36,270 bases of DNA from Hyphomicrobiales bacterium (GTDB lineage Bacteria; Pseudomonadota; Alphaproteobacteria; Rhizobiales; Beijerinckiaceae): assembly GCA_947447895.1 (NCBI GenBank), contig CANFLM010000022.1:1-36270 (forward strand). Reading direction: 5' to 3'. The notes under the pieces were generated by a model. The model had not been told where the DNA came from. It was given only the letters and a program-made list of their open reading frames with translations, and made no database searches. The position numbers and the translations under genes were made by a program. Position 1 is the first letter of the stretch, and each line of letters opens with the position of its first letter. This document shows, piece after piece, positions 8,805 through 16,947 of this stretch.

Positions 8805-8834
8805 GATGGCTTTAACCCTGATGGCTTTAACTCT
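8805..8834 (+). repeat. Two-copy 15-base tandem repeat upstream of etfB
   Basis: GATGGCTTTAACCCT (8805-8819) is followed directly by GATGGCTTTAACTCT (8820-8834), one mismatch in 15. It lies 72-102 bases before the etfB start, in the probable leader or promoter. No known operator is recognised. Confidence 0.6.
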
Positions 8835-8906
8835 ATCAACCGGCAAAGTCGTCAGATGCGGTTCTCTGCACCGCACTGGTCGTTTTGCGGTCGCGAAGGT
8901 GAGCGA

Positions 8907-9659
8907 ATGAAAATTCTAGTCCCTGTAAAGCGGGTCGTTGACTATAACGTCAAAATTCGCGTCAAAGCGGATGGCTCCGGTGTCGAGCTGACCAATGTGA
9001 AAATGTCGATGAACCCGTTCGACGAAATCGCGGTGGAAGAAGCCCTGCGCCTCAAAGAGGCCGGCAAGGCCTCCGAAGTGGTTGTTGTGTCGATTGGTCC
9101 GGCGCAGGCCTCCGAAACCATTCGCACCGCGCTGGCCATGGGTGCTGATCGCGGCATTCTGGTCAAGACCGATGCCAGCGTCGAGCCTCTGGCCGTTGCC
9201 AAGCTGTTGAAGGCCGTGGTTGCGCAGGAAAATCCGGGTCTGGTCATTCTTGGCAAGCAGGCGATTGACGATGATTCCAATGCAACCGGCCAGATGCTGG
9301 CGGCTTTGCTGGGCTGGGGGCAGGGCACTTTTGCCTCCAAGGTCGAGCTGGGCACCGACAGCGTTGCCGTGACGCGCGAGGTCGATGGCGGCTTGCAGAC
9401 CGTCAATCTCAAACTGCCGGCGATTGTCACCACCGACTTGCGCCTGAACGAGCCGCGCTATGCCAGCCTGCCCAACATCATGAAGGCCAAGAAAAAGCCG
9501 ATCGACGAGACCAGCCCCGAGGCCTATGGCGTTGATGTGGCACCGCGGTTGAAAGTGTTGAAAACCGCCGAGCCCGCCGGACGCAAAGCCGGTGTGAAAG
9601 TGGGTTCGGTGGATGAACTCGTCAGCAAACTCAAGAGCGAAGCGGGAGTGTTGTCATGA
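8907..9659 (+). CDS. etfB: Electron transfer flavoprotein, beta subunit
   Basis: The AMP-binding small subunit of the ETF dimer, which accepts electrons from acyl-CoA and other flavin dehydrogenases and passes them to ETF-ubiquinone oxidoreductase. It has 250 residues. It starts [20 protein letters not shown], the canonical EtfB N-terminus, contains [16 protein letters not shown], and the signature region [33 protein letters not shown] at 8907 was chosen because it begins the family-like sequence and follows GAAGGTGAG; the frame is open 126 bases further upstream. The stop overlaps the etfA start in ATGA (9656-9659), indicating translational coupling. Confidence 0.96.
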   Translation: MKILVPVKRVVDYNVKIRVKADGSGVELTNVKMSMNPFDEIAVEEALRLKEAGKASEVVVVSIGPAQASETIRTALAMGADRGILVKTDASVEPLAVAKLLKAVVAQENPGLVILGKQAIDDDSNATGQMLAALLGWGQGTFASKVELGTDSVAVTREVDGGLQTVNLKLPAIVTTDLRLNEPRYASLPNIMKAKKKPIDETSPEAYGVDVAPRLKVLKTAEPAGRKAGVKVGSVDELVSKLKSEAGVLS

Positions 9660-10594
9660 CCACTTTATTGATTGCGGAACATGATGCGTCCGGCTTGAAA
9701 GATGCGACAGCCAAGGCGCTGACGGCTGCCAAGGCCCTCGGCGCGCCTGTCCATATTCTTGTGGCGGGTCTCGATGCCAGGGCCGCGGCCGATGCGGCAG
9801 CCCAGTTGGCCGGTGTCGACAAGGTGCTGCTGGCTGATGATGCAGCCTACGAGCACCAGATGGCCGAACCGATGGCGGCACTGATTGCCGGTCTGGCTTC
9901 CGGCTATGGCGCGATTGTCGCGCCCGCGACCACCACGGGTAAAAACATTCTGCCAAGGGTTGCCGCGCTGGTGGACTCGATGCAGGTCTCGGAAATCACG
10001 GCGGTGATTTCGCCCGATACATTCGAGCGGCCGATCTATGCCGGCAATGCGATCCAGACGGTCCAGTCCACCGATGTCATCAAGGTGATCTCGGTGCGCA
10101 CCGCCTCGTTTGCCGCGGCCCCTCAAGGCGGTTCTGCGCCGATCGAAGCGGTGGCGGCCGGTGCTGCGCCTGCGCTGTCGAGCTTTGCGGGTGAAGCCCT
10201 GTCCAAATCCGACCGTCCGGAACTGACCTCGGCCAAGATCATCATTTCGGGTGGTCGCGCGATGCAGAATGCCGAGAATTTCAAGACCTATATCGAGCCG
10301 GTCGCCGATGCGCTGGGAGCCGCCATGGGGGCTTCGCGCGCCGCTGTCGATGCGGGCTATGCGCCCAATGACTGGCAGGTCGGACAGACCGGCAAGGTGG
10401 TTGCGCCCGATCTCTACATCGCTGTCGGGATTTCCGGCGCGATCCAGCATCTGGCAGGGATGAAAGATTCCAAGGTGATCGTTGCGATCAACAAGGATGA
10501 GGAAGCCCCTATTTTCCAGGTTGCCGATTACGGGCTGGTGGCTGATCTTTTCTCCACACTTCCGGAATTGCATAAAGCCCTGTCCAAGGGCTAA
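9656..10594 (+). CDS. etfA: Electron transfer flavoprotein, alpha subunit
   Basis: The FAD-binding large ETF subunit, 312 residues. The N-terminal domain has the ETF fold ([18 protein letters not shown], with [19 protein letters not shown]). The C-terminal FAD domain starts near residue 185 with [20 protein letters not shown]. It contains the signature [20 protein letters not shown] and [20 protein letters not shown], ending with [18 protein letters not shown]. It is coupled to etfB by a four-base overlap. It works with the downstream acyl-CoA pathway dehydrogenase gene in fatty acid, amino acid or butyrate-type oxidation. Confidence 0.97.
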   Translation: MTTLLIAEHDASGLKDATAKALTAAKALGAPVHILVAGLDARAAADAAAQLAGVDKVLLADDAAYEHQMAEPMAALIAGLASGYGAIVAPATTTGKNILPRVAALVDSMQVSEITAVISPDTFERPIYAGNAIQTVQSTDVIKVISVRTASFAAAPQGGSAPIEAVAAGAAPALSSFAGEALSKSDRPELTSAKIIISGGRAMQNAENFKTYIEPVADALGAAMGASRAAVDAGYAPNDWQVGQTGKVVAPDLYIAVGISGAIQHLAGMKDSKVIVAINKDEEAPIFQVADYGLVADLFSTLPELHKALSKG

Positions 10595-10608
10595 GCTGTC
10601 TCCATCAT

Positions 10609-10630
10609 GGCCGGACCGGCGTGTCCGGCC
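10609..10630 (+). other. Intercistronic hairpin between etfA and the 3-hydroxybutyryl-CoA dehydrogenase gene
   Basis: GGCCGGAC (10609-10616), a six-base loop, then GTCCGGCC (10623-10630) form a perfect 8-base-pair stem in the 68-base gap. No T-run follows, so it is more likely an mRNA processing or stability element than a full terminator. Confidence 0.45.
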
Positions 10631-10662
10631 AAACCAGAATGAAAAAAGATCAGGCAGAAACA

Positions 10663-11544
10663 ATGTCCAGTGAAATTCGCAAGGTAGGGATCATCGGGGC
10701 AGGGCAAATGGGCAACGGGATTGCCCAGGTCTGCGCCGGCTCGGGATTTGAAGTGTCGATGCACGATATCAGTGCAGAGCGGATCAATGCCGGCCTTGCG
10801 ACCATCAATGGCAATATTTCACGGCTGATCTCCAAAGGCGCGATGGACGAGGCCGGCCGCCACAACCTGTTGAGCCTGATCAAGCCTGCGCCGATGCTGG
10901 AAGATCTCGATAGCTGCGACATTATCATCGAAGCCGCTACCGAGAACGCGGAGGTCAAAAAGCAGATTTTCGTCAATCTGTGCAAGGCCATCGGTCCGCG
11001 TGCGATTATTGCGTCCAACACGTCTTCGATTTCGATCACCCGTCTGGCCTCGGTGACGGACCGTCCCGAACGCTTCCTCGGCATCCATTTCATGAATCCG
11101 GTGCCGCGCATGCAGCTGGTCGAGCTGATCCGCGGGATTGCGACCGAGGATGGCACGTTCGACGTGGCCAAGACCTTTGTCGACAAGCTCGGAAAAACCG
11201 TGACGGTGGCGGAGGATTTTCCGGCCTTTATCGTCAACCGTATTCTGTTGCCGATGATCAACGAGGCGATTTATACGCTGTATGAAGGCGTAGGCTCGGT
11301 CGATGCGATCGACACCGCAATGCGTCTGGGGGCCAACCATCCGATGGGCCCGCTGCAGCTGGCCGATTTCATCGGTCTCGACACCTGCCTGTCGGTGATG
11401 CAGGTGCTGCATGAGGGCCTTGCCGATTCCAAGTATCGCCCGTGCCCCTTGCTGGTCAAATATGTCGAGGCGGGCTGGCTGGGCCGTAAAACCAAGCGCG
11501 GTTTCTATGATTACCGCGGCGAAGTGCCGGTTCCGACCCGCTAA
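10663..11544 (+). CDS. 3-hydroxybutyryl-CoA dehydrogenase
   Basis: An NAD(P)-dependent dehydrogenase interconverting 3-hydroxybutyryl-CoA and acetoacetyl-CoA, 293 residues. The Rossmann motif is GIIGAGQMGNGIAQVCAGSG. It is followed by IIEAATENAEVKKQIF, ASNTSSISITRLA, and the catalytic His region LGIHFMNPVPRMQLVELI. The C-terminal helical dimer domain has FPAFIVNRILLPMINEAIY and MGPLQLADFIGLDTCL. The start MSSEIRKVGIIGAG at 10663 fits; another Met 42 bases earlier is in frame but not family-like. It is normally named hbd or paaH-like; I leave the symbol blank because paralogues differ only subtly. Confidence 0.95.
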   Translation: MSSEIRKVGIIGAGQMGNGIAQVCAGSGFEVSMHDISAERINAGLATINGNISRLISKGAMDEAGRHNLLSLIKPAPMLEDLDSCDIIIEAATENAEVKKQIFVNLCKAIGPRAIIASNTSSISITRLASVTDRPERFLGIHFMNPVPRMQLVELIRGIATEDGTFDVAKTFVDKLGKTVTVAEDFPAFIVNRILLPMINEAIYTLYEGVGSVDAIDTAMRLGANHPMGPLQLADFIGLDTCLSVMQVLHEGLADSKYRPCPLLVKYVEAGWLGRKTKRGFYDYRGEVPVPTR

Positions 11545-11643
11545 AACAGCTGCCCGATCAAAGGGCTTCACAATTTTGTCACAGCATGGGTAGACTGTTC
11601 CTGTAACGCGAATCGTTGGCGCGTTGTGAAAGGGAGCGGTGCG

Positions 11644-12213
11644 GTGACGGTCCACGTTCGCCAGCCTGCCTCGCCGGAGGCCTGTCCGGCATTGGTCCTC
11701 AACGCGGATTACCGTCCGTTGAGCTACTATCCTTTGTCGCTATGGTCATGGCAGGACACCATCAAGGCGGTGGTGCTCGAGCGCGTCAATATCGTGTCCT
11801 TTTACGACCGCACCATCCGCAGTCCGGGCATGGAACTGCGTCTGCCCTCGGTGGTTTCACTCAAAAGCTACATCAAGCCGACGCGCGAGCCGGTGTTTAC
11901 CAGGTTCAACGTGTTCCTGCGCGATCGTTTCAGCTGCCAATATTGCGGTGTGCGCGAGGATCTGACCTTCGATCATGTGATCCCGCGCTCCAAAGGCGGA
12001 ATGACGACATGGACCAATGTGGTCGCCGCCTGCTCGCCGTGCAATCTGCGGAAGGCGGACCGGTTGCCGCAACAGGCCAATATGTTTCCCGCGCAAAAGC
12101 CCTATACGCCCAGCCTGCATGATCTGCATCACAATGGCAGATTGTTTCCGCCCAACTATCTGCATGAAAGCTGGATGGACTATCTCTATTGGGACAGCGA
12201 GCTGGAGCCCTAG
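11644..12213 (+). CDS. HNH endonuclease family protein
   Basis: A 189-residue protein. The first 85 residues carry a domain typical of this stand-alone alphaproteobacterial HNH family (ALVLNADYRPLSYYPLSLW, then VVLERVNIVSFYD). The HNH/zinc-ribbon domain follows: FSCQYCGVREDLTFDHVIPR, then SKGGMTTWTNVVAACSPCNLRK. This supplies two Cys pairs for zinc, the catalytic His in DHVIPRS, and the conserved Asn. The GTG at 11644 was chosen because AGGGAG ends 7 bases before it. Family members are widely conserved housekeeping neighbours without known restriction partners, and none is seen here. The stop overlaps that of the convergent dsbB-like gene within CTAG (12210-12213). Confidence 0.9.
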   Translation: MTVHVRQPASPEACPALVLNADYRPLSYYPLSLWSWQDTIKAVVLERVNIVSFYDRTIRSPGMELRLPSVVSLKSYIKPTREPVFTRFNVFLRDRFSCQYCGVREDLTFDHVIPRSKGGMTTWTNVVAACSPCNLRKADRLPQQANMFPAQKPYTPSLHDLHHNGRLFPPNYLHESWMDYLYWDSELEP

Positions 12214-12746
12214 GCGGGCTTCTCCGTGTTGCTTTGGCGCCAATGCCGCAGGCTGATGGCGCCAAACACGACCAGCGAACCGGCAATCAGGGTGTTCCAA
12301 GCGGCCAGCGATAGTCCGAAAATCCGCATGGCGACGGCATCGCAGCGGATCACCTTGACGGTGTTGAGCTGGGCCATCAGCTGGTCAAGACCCGCAGGCT
12401 TGAAATCTCCCGTGCAGTCGCTCGGCCCCTTCCACAAGCCCCATTCGACGCCGGCATGATAGGCCCCCAGGCTGCCGGCGGTCGCGAAAGCGATCAGAAT
12501 GATCACCCACAGGGCGGATGTCCGCGCCACGTAGGGCTTGTCGTGCCGCAATTGCATGATCAGATTGACCAGAAGCGGCAGCGACGCATAATAGGGCAGC
12601 CGCTGTTCGAGACAGAGCGGGCATGGGTGGACGCCGAGCACCAGCTGGATGAACCAGGCGCCGCCGAGCGTGCAACAAACGGCCAGCAGCATCAATGCGC
12701 TGGCATGACGGGCCTGGATGGCCCAGTTGAACAGAGGGCGCAGCAT
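12210..12746 (-). CDS. DsbB-type disulfide bond formation protein
   Basis: A 178-residue inner-membrane protein with four hydrophobic helices (about 15-38, 51-64, 76-96, 142-166). The first periplasmic loop has C42-P-L-C45 in GVHPCPLCLEQRLPYY, the quinone-linked redox pair of DsbB. The second loop has C111 (GPSDCTGD) and C135 (VIRCDAVAMRIFGLSLAAWN), the pair that exchanges with DsbA. All four essential cysteines are present. DsbB reoxidises DsbA using quinones. The start at 12746 overlaps the stop of the DedA-like gene (ATGA), so both are translated from one mRNA. Confidence 0.9.
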   Translation of the reverse strand: MLRPLFNWAIQARHASALMLLAVCCTLGGAWFIQLVLGVHPCPLCLEQRLPYYASLPLLVNLIMQLRHDKPYVARTSALWVIILIAFATAGSLGAYHAGVEWGLWKGPSDCTGDFKPAGLDQLMAQLNTVKVIRCDAVAMRIFGLSLAAWNTLIAGSLVVFGAISLRHWRQSNTEKPA

Positions 12747-13327
12747 CAGACCAGCCGTCCGATGATGACGAAACCAAGCACGATCACCGCCACCGAGCCA
12801 AGCGCGACGGCGGCCAGATGGCGTTCGATGAACAGTTTCATCGGGGTACCGAAGCGGTTGAACAGGCCGGCGATCAGGAAAAACCGCGCCCCGCGGGTGA
12901 TGGATGCCAGCAGCACGAAAAGCGGGAAATTGAAATCCATAGCCCCCGAGACGATGGTCACCACCTTGAAGGGGATCGGGGTCAGCCCTTTCACAAGAAT
13001 GAAATAGGCGCCCCATTCAGCGTAAAAGGCTTTCACAGCCTCGATTTTTGCACCGTAACCATAGAGATTGAGCATCCACATCCCGACCGTATCAAACAGC
13101 ATCGAGCCGATCAGATAGCCCGCTATGCCGCCCATGACCGAGGCCACGGTGCAGACGGCGGCGTAGCGCCATGCCCGTTCGGGCCGCGCCATCGCCATGG
13201 GAGCCAGTATGACATCGGGCGGGATCGGGAAAAACGAGCTTTCGGCGAAGGAGACAATCGCCAGAGCCCATAGCGCATAGGGCTTTTCAGCCAGCTGCAC
13301 GGTCCAGTCATACATCCGTCTGAGCAT
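12746..13327 (-). CDS. YqaA/DedA family (VTT domain) membrane protein
   Basis: A 193-residue integral membrane protein of the SNARE-associated/VTT family related to DedA and YqaA. The pattern FAESSFFPIPPDVILAPMAM is the conserved re-entrant loop motif, with GYLIGSMLFDTVG, and the second half-motif VKGLTPIPFKVVTIVSGAMDF, then ITRGARFFLIAGLF. DedA proteins are linked to lipid carrier (undecaprenyl phosphate) or phosphatidylethanolamine flipping and to proton homeostasis; the substrate here is unknown. Start MLRRMYDWT at 13327 follows AAGGA at a suitable distance; the frame is open 87 bases further upstream. It is coupled to the dsbB-like gene. Confidence 0.88.
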   Translation of the reverse strand: MLRRMYDWTVQLAEKPYALWALAIVSFAESSFFPIPPDVILAPMAMARPERAWRYAAVCTVASVMGGIAGYLIGSMLFDTVGMWMLNLYGYGAKIEAVKAFYAEWGAYFILVKGLTPIPFKVVTIVSGAMDFNFPLFVLLASITRGARFFLIAGLFNRFGTPMKLFIERHLAAVALGSVAVIVLGFVIIGRLV

Positions 13328-13474
13328 CGTCGAGGGTCCTTGTTGGCGCGTCGGAAGGGCGTGTCGGGTGGTTTCTAGCATGGATGTCCTAAAAATTTGC
13401 CAATCCGCAGCCATCCTTTACACTCGCACCAACGATTGGACCGCTCCCGCAAATCTCTTTCGAAAGACGCCGTC

Positions 13475-14425
13475 ATGCATCACCATCTCAAAGCCAGTGG
13501 CGAAACCTGCCATTGGGGCTTTTTCGACGCCACACTGACCCCCCGTCTGGCCGTCAAAAGCGGCGATACTGTGACGATCGACACGGTCACGGGTCCGCCC
13601 GAGATGCATCCCAAGCCGGAAGCCGGATTTTTTACGCCGCCCGAAATCCATGATGTCCACAGCCATGCCGAAAAAACCCTGCCCGGCCATATTCTGACAG
13701 GTCCCGTGGCGGTGGAAGGGGCCAGGCCCGGCGATGTGCTGGAGGTGCGGATCGAGGATGTGCAGTTGCGGCAGGATTGGGGTTATACCTTCATCCGCCC
13801 GCTTGCCGGCACCTTGCCCGAGGATTTCAATGATTTTACCCTGCGCCACATCAGGCTGGACCGCGACAGGCTGGTCGGCCAGATGCCATGGGGCGGCGAA
13901 TTGCCGCTGGCGCCGTTTTTCGGCGTGATGGGCACCGCCCCGCCGCGCAGTTGGGGCCGCCTGACCTCGCTGGTGCCGCGCGCCTTTGGCGGTAATATCG
14001 ACAACAAGGAACTGGTGGCCGGAACCACCCTGTTTTTGCCGGTGTTTGTCGATGGCGGCCTGTTCTCCTGTGGGGACGGGCACGGTGCGCAAGGCGATGG
14101 CGAGGTCTGCGTCACCGCGATCGAAACCGCCTTGCAGGGCACTTTTACCTTCATCCTGCGCAAGGACATGGACTTTACGGTGCCGCGCGCCCAGACGCCG
14201 ACCCATCATATCACCATGTTCATGCATCCCGATCTCGACCGCTGCGCCGAGGAAGCCCTGCGCGATATGATTCGGCTGATTTGCGAAACCAGCGACCTGA
14301 CCCGCGAGGATGCCTATATGCTGTGCTCGCTGGCGGCCGATTTACGGATCACCCAGACGGTCAACGGATCCAAGGGCGTGCATTGCATGCTGGCCAAACA
14401 GCTGATCCCGCCAAAAAAGCTGTGA
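13475..14425 (+). CDS. Acetamidase/formamidase family protein
   Basis: A 316-residue cytoplasmic amidase of the FmdA/AmdA family, hydrolysing short amides such as formamide or acetamide to ammonia and the acid. The sequence begins MHHHLKASGETCHWGFFDA. It contains TIDTVTGPPEMHP, HAEKTLPGHILTGPVAVEGA with the family GPxxVEGA motif, GNIDNKELVAGTTLFLPVFVDGGLFSCGDGHGAQGDGEV, the highly conserved central block, and CSLAADLRITQTVNGSKGVHCML near the end. Length matches the short form of the family. ATG at 13475 was preferred over an in-frame Met 78 bases upstream because family homology begins there. The gene precedes a branched-chain-type ABC importer, the kind of transporter paired with FmdA in methylotrophs, so it may process an imported amide. 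Confidence 0.92.
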   Translation: MHHHLKASGETCHWGFFDATLTPRLAVKSGDTVTIDTVTGPPEMHPKPEAGFFTPPEIHDVHSHAEKTLPGHILTGPVAVEGARPGDVLEVRIEDVQLRQDWGYTFIRPLAGTLPEDFNDFTLRHIRLDRDRLVGQMPWGGELPLAPFFGVMGTAPPRSWGRLTSLVPRAFGGNIDNKELVAGTTLFLPVFVDGGLFSCGDGHGAQGDGEVCVTAIETALQGTFTFILRKDMDFTVPRAQTPTHHITMFMHPDLDRCAEEALRDMIRLICETSDLTREDAYMLCSLAADLRITQTVNGSKGVHCMLAKQLIPPKKL

Positions 14426-14785
14426 TCTAAACCGGAACGACGTGCGTTTGATGTAAAGTGGTCCATGAGAGGCGATTGCTTCTTCTCTGGACATCTGCCA
14501 AACGAGGTGCAAGATGCGGTGAGATTCTGGGCAATCTATCCGGTTAGTCTGACGCGAGATCAGGCATTGGGCGGATTGTGCCGGGACAGGGGGCTTCTGA
14601 AAGCAATGGTGGGTCCGGCGGGACATGGCCTGTCGGCATGTGGTCTTTCGATCATGCATGAAACCGTCCATTCAACAGGACCCTGCAATATAAGAGAGTT
14701 GCTGATCTGGCCTTTCAAGAAGGTCGATGTCTAACTTGAACCCGTCGAAGAACGGGTTCCCCTACAACCTTAACGAGGAACGCAC
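14426..14785. other. Intergenic region between the amidase gene and livK
   Basis: 360 bases without a convincing gene. An 89-codon frame (14465-14734) has no visible ribosome-binding site and a composition unlike a known protein. The region presumably holds the livK promoter, but no good -35/-10 pair stands out. A hairpin occupies the end next to livK. Confidence 0.5.
14738..14759 (+). other. Leader hairpin 26 bases before livK
   Basis: GAACCCGT (14738-14745), loop CGAAGA, ACGGGTTC (14752-14759): a perfect 8-base-pair stem just upstream of the livK ribosome-binding site. No T-run follows. Its arms share the core GAACCCG/CGGGTTC with the hairpin after livK. Confidence 0.5.
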
Positions 14786-15985
14786 ATGAAACTCAAACTT
14801 GCTATGACGGCCGTTGCCGTTTTCCTGTCCGGGGCTGCTTTGGCTGCCGATCCGATCAAAATCGGGCTTTCGGGGCCTTTCACCGGCGGTTCGTCCTCTA
14901 TGGGCGTCAGCATGCGCGATGGCGTAAAGCTGGCAGTCGATGAAATCAACAAGGCCGGTGGCGTGATGGGCCGTCCGATCGCACTGGTCGAGCGCGATGA
15001 CGAAGCCAAGAACGAACTGGGCGTGCAGATCGCGCAGGAACTGGTCAACAAGGAAAACGTGGTTGCTTCGGTCGGCTTCATCAATACAGGTGTTGCGCTG
15101 GCCGCCCAGCGGTTCTTCCAGGAAGCCGAAATTCCCGTCTTCAACAATGTCGCCACCGGTTCCGTGATCGCCAAGCAGTTTGTGCCGCCCGAGCACAAGG
15201 CCAATTATATTTTCCGCAACGCTGCCAATGACACGATCCAGAGCGCGATGATTGCCGATGAGGCCGTCAAGCGTCAGGGCTTCAAAAAGCCTGCGATTCT
15301 GGCGGATTCCACCAATTACGGCCAACTCGGCAAGACCGATCTGACCACTGCTCTGGCCAAATCCGGCATCACGCCAGTCGCGACCGAGAAATTCAATATC
15401 GGTGATACCGATATGACCTCGCAGTTGCTGAAGGCCAAAGAAGCCGGCGCCGATGTGATCCTGACCTATGCGATCGGTCCTGAACTGGCCCAGATTGCCA
15501 ATGGCATGGCCAAATTGGGCTGGAAAGTGCCGATGATCGGGTCATGGACCCTGTCGATGGCTTCCTTCATCGATACCGCCGGCCCCAATGGCGACGGTGC
15601 CATGATGCCGCAGACCTTCATCCAGATGCCGACCACGCCAAAGCGCAAGGCCTTCATCGAAGCCTACCAGAAGGCCTATAACGTCGACCGTATTCCTTCG
15701 CCGGTGTCTGCCGCGCAGGGTTATGACTCGATCTACCTGCTGGCAGCCGCCATCAAGCAGGCTGGCTCGACCGATGGCCGCAAGATCCGTGAAGCCCTCG
15801 AAAATCTGAATGTAAAGGTCGAAGGCGTTGTCACCACCTATGACAAGCCGTTCTCCGCGACCGATCACGAAGCCATCACCGATAACATTCCCGTGTTCGG
15901 TCTGGTGAAGGGCGGACGCGTGGTGCCTGCGCATCCTGAAGACATTGCAGGCGACAAAGCCCTGCGTGTGAAGTCTAAATCCTGA
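14786..15985 (+). CDS. ABC transporter substrate-binding protein, branched-chain amino acid (LivK) type
   Basis: A 399-residue periplasmic binding protein. The signal peptide MKLKLAMTAVAVFLSGAALA is cleaved before ADPIKIGLSGPFTGGSSSMG. The type I periplasmic-binding fold follows: VKLAVDEINKAGGVMGRPIALVERDDEA, SVGFINTGVALAAQRFF, NYIFRNAANDTIQSAMIADE and GADVILTYAIGPELAQIANGM. Many LivK-like proteins bind substrates other than Leu/Ile/Val (amides, urea, aromatic acids), so specificity is open. GAGGAA 6 bases before the ATG is a good ribosome-binding site. It is the first gene of the transporter operon and is separated from livH by a terminator-like hairpin, the usual device for making more binding protein than membrane components. 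Confidence 0.93.
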   Translation: MKLKLAMTAVAVFLSGAALAADPIKIGLSGPFTGGSSSMGVSMRDGVKLAVDEINKAGGVMGRPIALVERDDEAKNELGVQIAQELVNKENVVASVGFINTGVALAAQRFFQEAEIPVFNNVATGSVIAKQFVPPEHKANYIFRNAANDTIQSAMIADEAVKRQGFKKPAILADSTNYGQLGKTDLTTALAKSGITPVATEKFNIGDTDMTSQLLKAKEAGADVILTYAIGPELAQIANGMAKLGWKVPMIGSWTLSMASFIDTAGPNGDGAMMPQTFIQMPTTPKRKAFIEAYQKAYNVDRIPSPVSAAQGYDSIYLLAAAIKQAGSTDGRKIREALENLNVKVEGVVTTYDKPFSATDHEAITDNIPVFGLVKGGRVVPAHPEDIAGDKALRVKSKS

Positions 15986-16000
15986 TTTTTGAATGGTTGG

Positions 16001-16026
16001 GAACCCGCCGCAAGGCGGGTTCTTTT
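16001..16026 (+). terminator. Attenuating terminator between livK and livH
   Basis: GAACCCGCC (16001-16009), loop GCAA, GGCGGGTTC (16014-16022), then TTTT: a perfect 9-base-pair stem with a short T-run and a tetraloop. It lies 16 bases after the livK stop and should release a fraction of transcripts, so livHMGF are expressed below livK. Confidence 0.82.
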
Positions 16027-16043
16027 GCCCTCAGGGGGGTCTA

Positions 16044-16943
16044 ATGTCGATTTTAATGCAGCTTGTTGTCAGCGGTATGGCTGTGGGCATGATCTATGGT
16101 GTGATCGCCTTCGGCTACCAACTGACGTTCGCCACCTCCAAAACCCTGAATTTCGGGCAGGGCGAAGCCTTGATGCTGGGCGCGCTGGTCGGTTTGACGG
16201 CCATTAATTTTCTGATCGGCCAGTCACTGGGCACTTTCTGGGCCTATCTGCTGATGCTGCCGATCGTGCTGGCCTTCGGGGCTTTGCAGGGCACGGTTGT
16301 CGAATGGCTCGGCGTGCGCCAGGCCATCAAGACCAAATCCGAAGCGGGCTGGATTATGGCCACCATCGCTTTGGGGATCATTTTCAAGAATGTCGCGGAA
16401 AATGTGTGGGGGCGCGATGCGCTGAAATTCCCCTCTCCATTGCCCGAGGCCTCGCTGTCCTTCTGGGGGGTCCGCATCCAGCCGATGGAAATCGCCATCG
16501 TGATCGGGGCGATCGGCATGATGCTGGCCGTCGAATTTTTCAACCGTCGGACCATTCTGGGCAAGGCCGTGGTCGCTACCGCCAATGACCGCGATGCGGC
16601 AGGCCTGATGGGGATCAATACAGCCAAGGTCATCACCTTCTCCTATGCGCTGTCGTCGATGACGGCGGCATTTGCGGGTGTGCTGGTTGCGCCTGTGACA
16701 CTGACGGGCGCCACCATGGGTGCTGTGCTGGGCCTCAAGGCCTTTGCCGTGGCCATTATCGGTGGCTTGTCGAGCGGTCTGGGTGTGGTGGTCGGCGGTT
16801 TGATCCTCGGTGTGACGGAAACACTGACCGGCTACTATATTTCCACCGGCTATAAGGATGTGCCGGGGCTGGTCCTGTTGCTTTTGGTCCTGTCGCTGCG
16901 CCCTTCGGGCCTGTTCGGCAAAGCCACAATCAAGAAGGTCTGA
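16044..16943 (+). CDS. livH: Branched-chain amino acid-type ABC transporter permease, LivH family
   Basis: A 299-residue inner-membrane permease with about eight hydrophobic segments. The start MSILMQLVVSGMAVGMIYGVIAFGYQ and the following TSKTLNFGQGEALMLGALVG are hallmark LivH sequences. Near the C-terminus, VLGLKAFAVAIIGGLSSGLGVVVGGLILGVTE is the EAA-like loop contacting the ATPase. ATG at 16044 is preceded by AGGGGGG, a strong ribosome-binding site; the frame is open 51 bases further upstream across the terminator but is not family-like. It forms the translocation channel with the LivM half of the next gene. Confidence 0.94.
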   Translation: MSILMQLVVSGMAVGMIYGVIAFGYQLTFATSKTLNFGQGEALMLGALVGLTAINFLIGQSLGTFWAYLLMLPIVLAFGALQGTVVEWLGVRQAIKTKSEAGWIMATIALGIIFKNVAENVWGRDALKFPSPLPEASLSFWGVRIQPMEIAIVIGAIGMMLAVEFFNRRTILGKAVVATANDRDAAGLMGINTAKVITFSYALSSMTAAFAGVLVAPVTLTGATMGAVLGLKAFAVAIIGGLSSGLGVVVGGLILGVTETLTGYYISTGYKDVPGLVLLLLVLSLRPSGLFGKATIKKV

Positions 16944-16947
16944 GATC

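Larger units (their letters stand above)
8613..8906. other. Intergenic region between the adenosyltransferase gene and etfB
   Basis: About 290 bases without a gene. It holds a GC-rich hairpin just after the upstream gene, a 15-base tandem duplication and a possible sigma70-type -35 box TTGACA at 8719-8724, with a weak TTTACG as the only -10 candidate. The etfB frame is open from 8781 but that extension has no family resemblance. Confidence 0.5.

Noticed and set aside
11644-13327. A restriction or anti-phage defence unit built on the HNH endonuclease
   Set aside because: No methyltransferase, helicase or other defence partner is adjacent; neighbours are DsbB- and DedA-like membrane proteins on the other strand, and this HNH family is widespread as a stand-alone gene.
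14465-14734. 89-codon open frame between the amidase gene and livK
   Set aside because: No ribosome-binding site, no similarity that I recognise and residue use unlike the neighbours; the region more likely holds the livK promoter.
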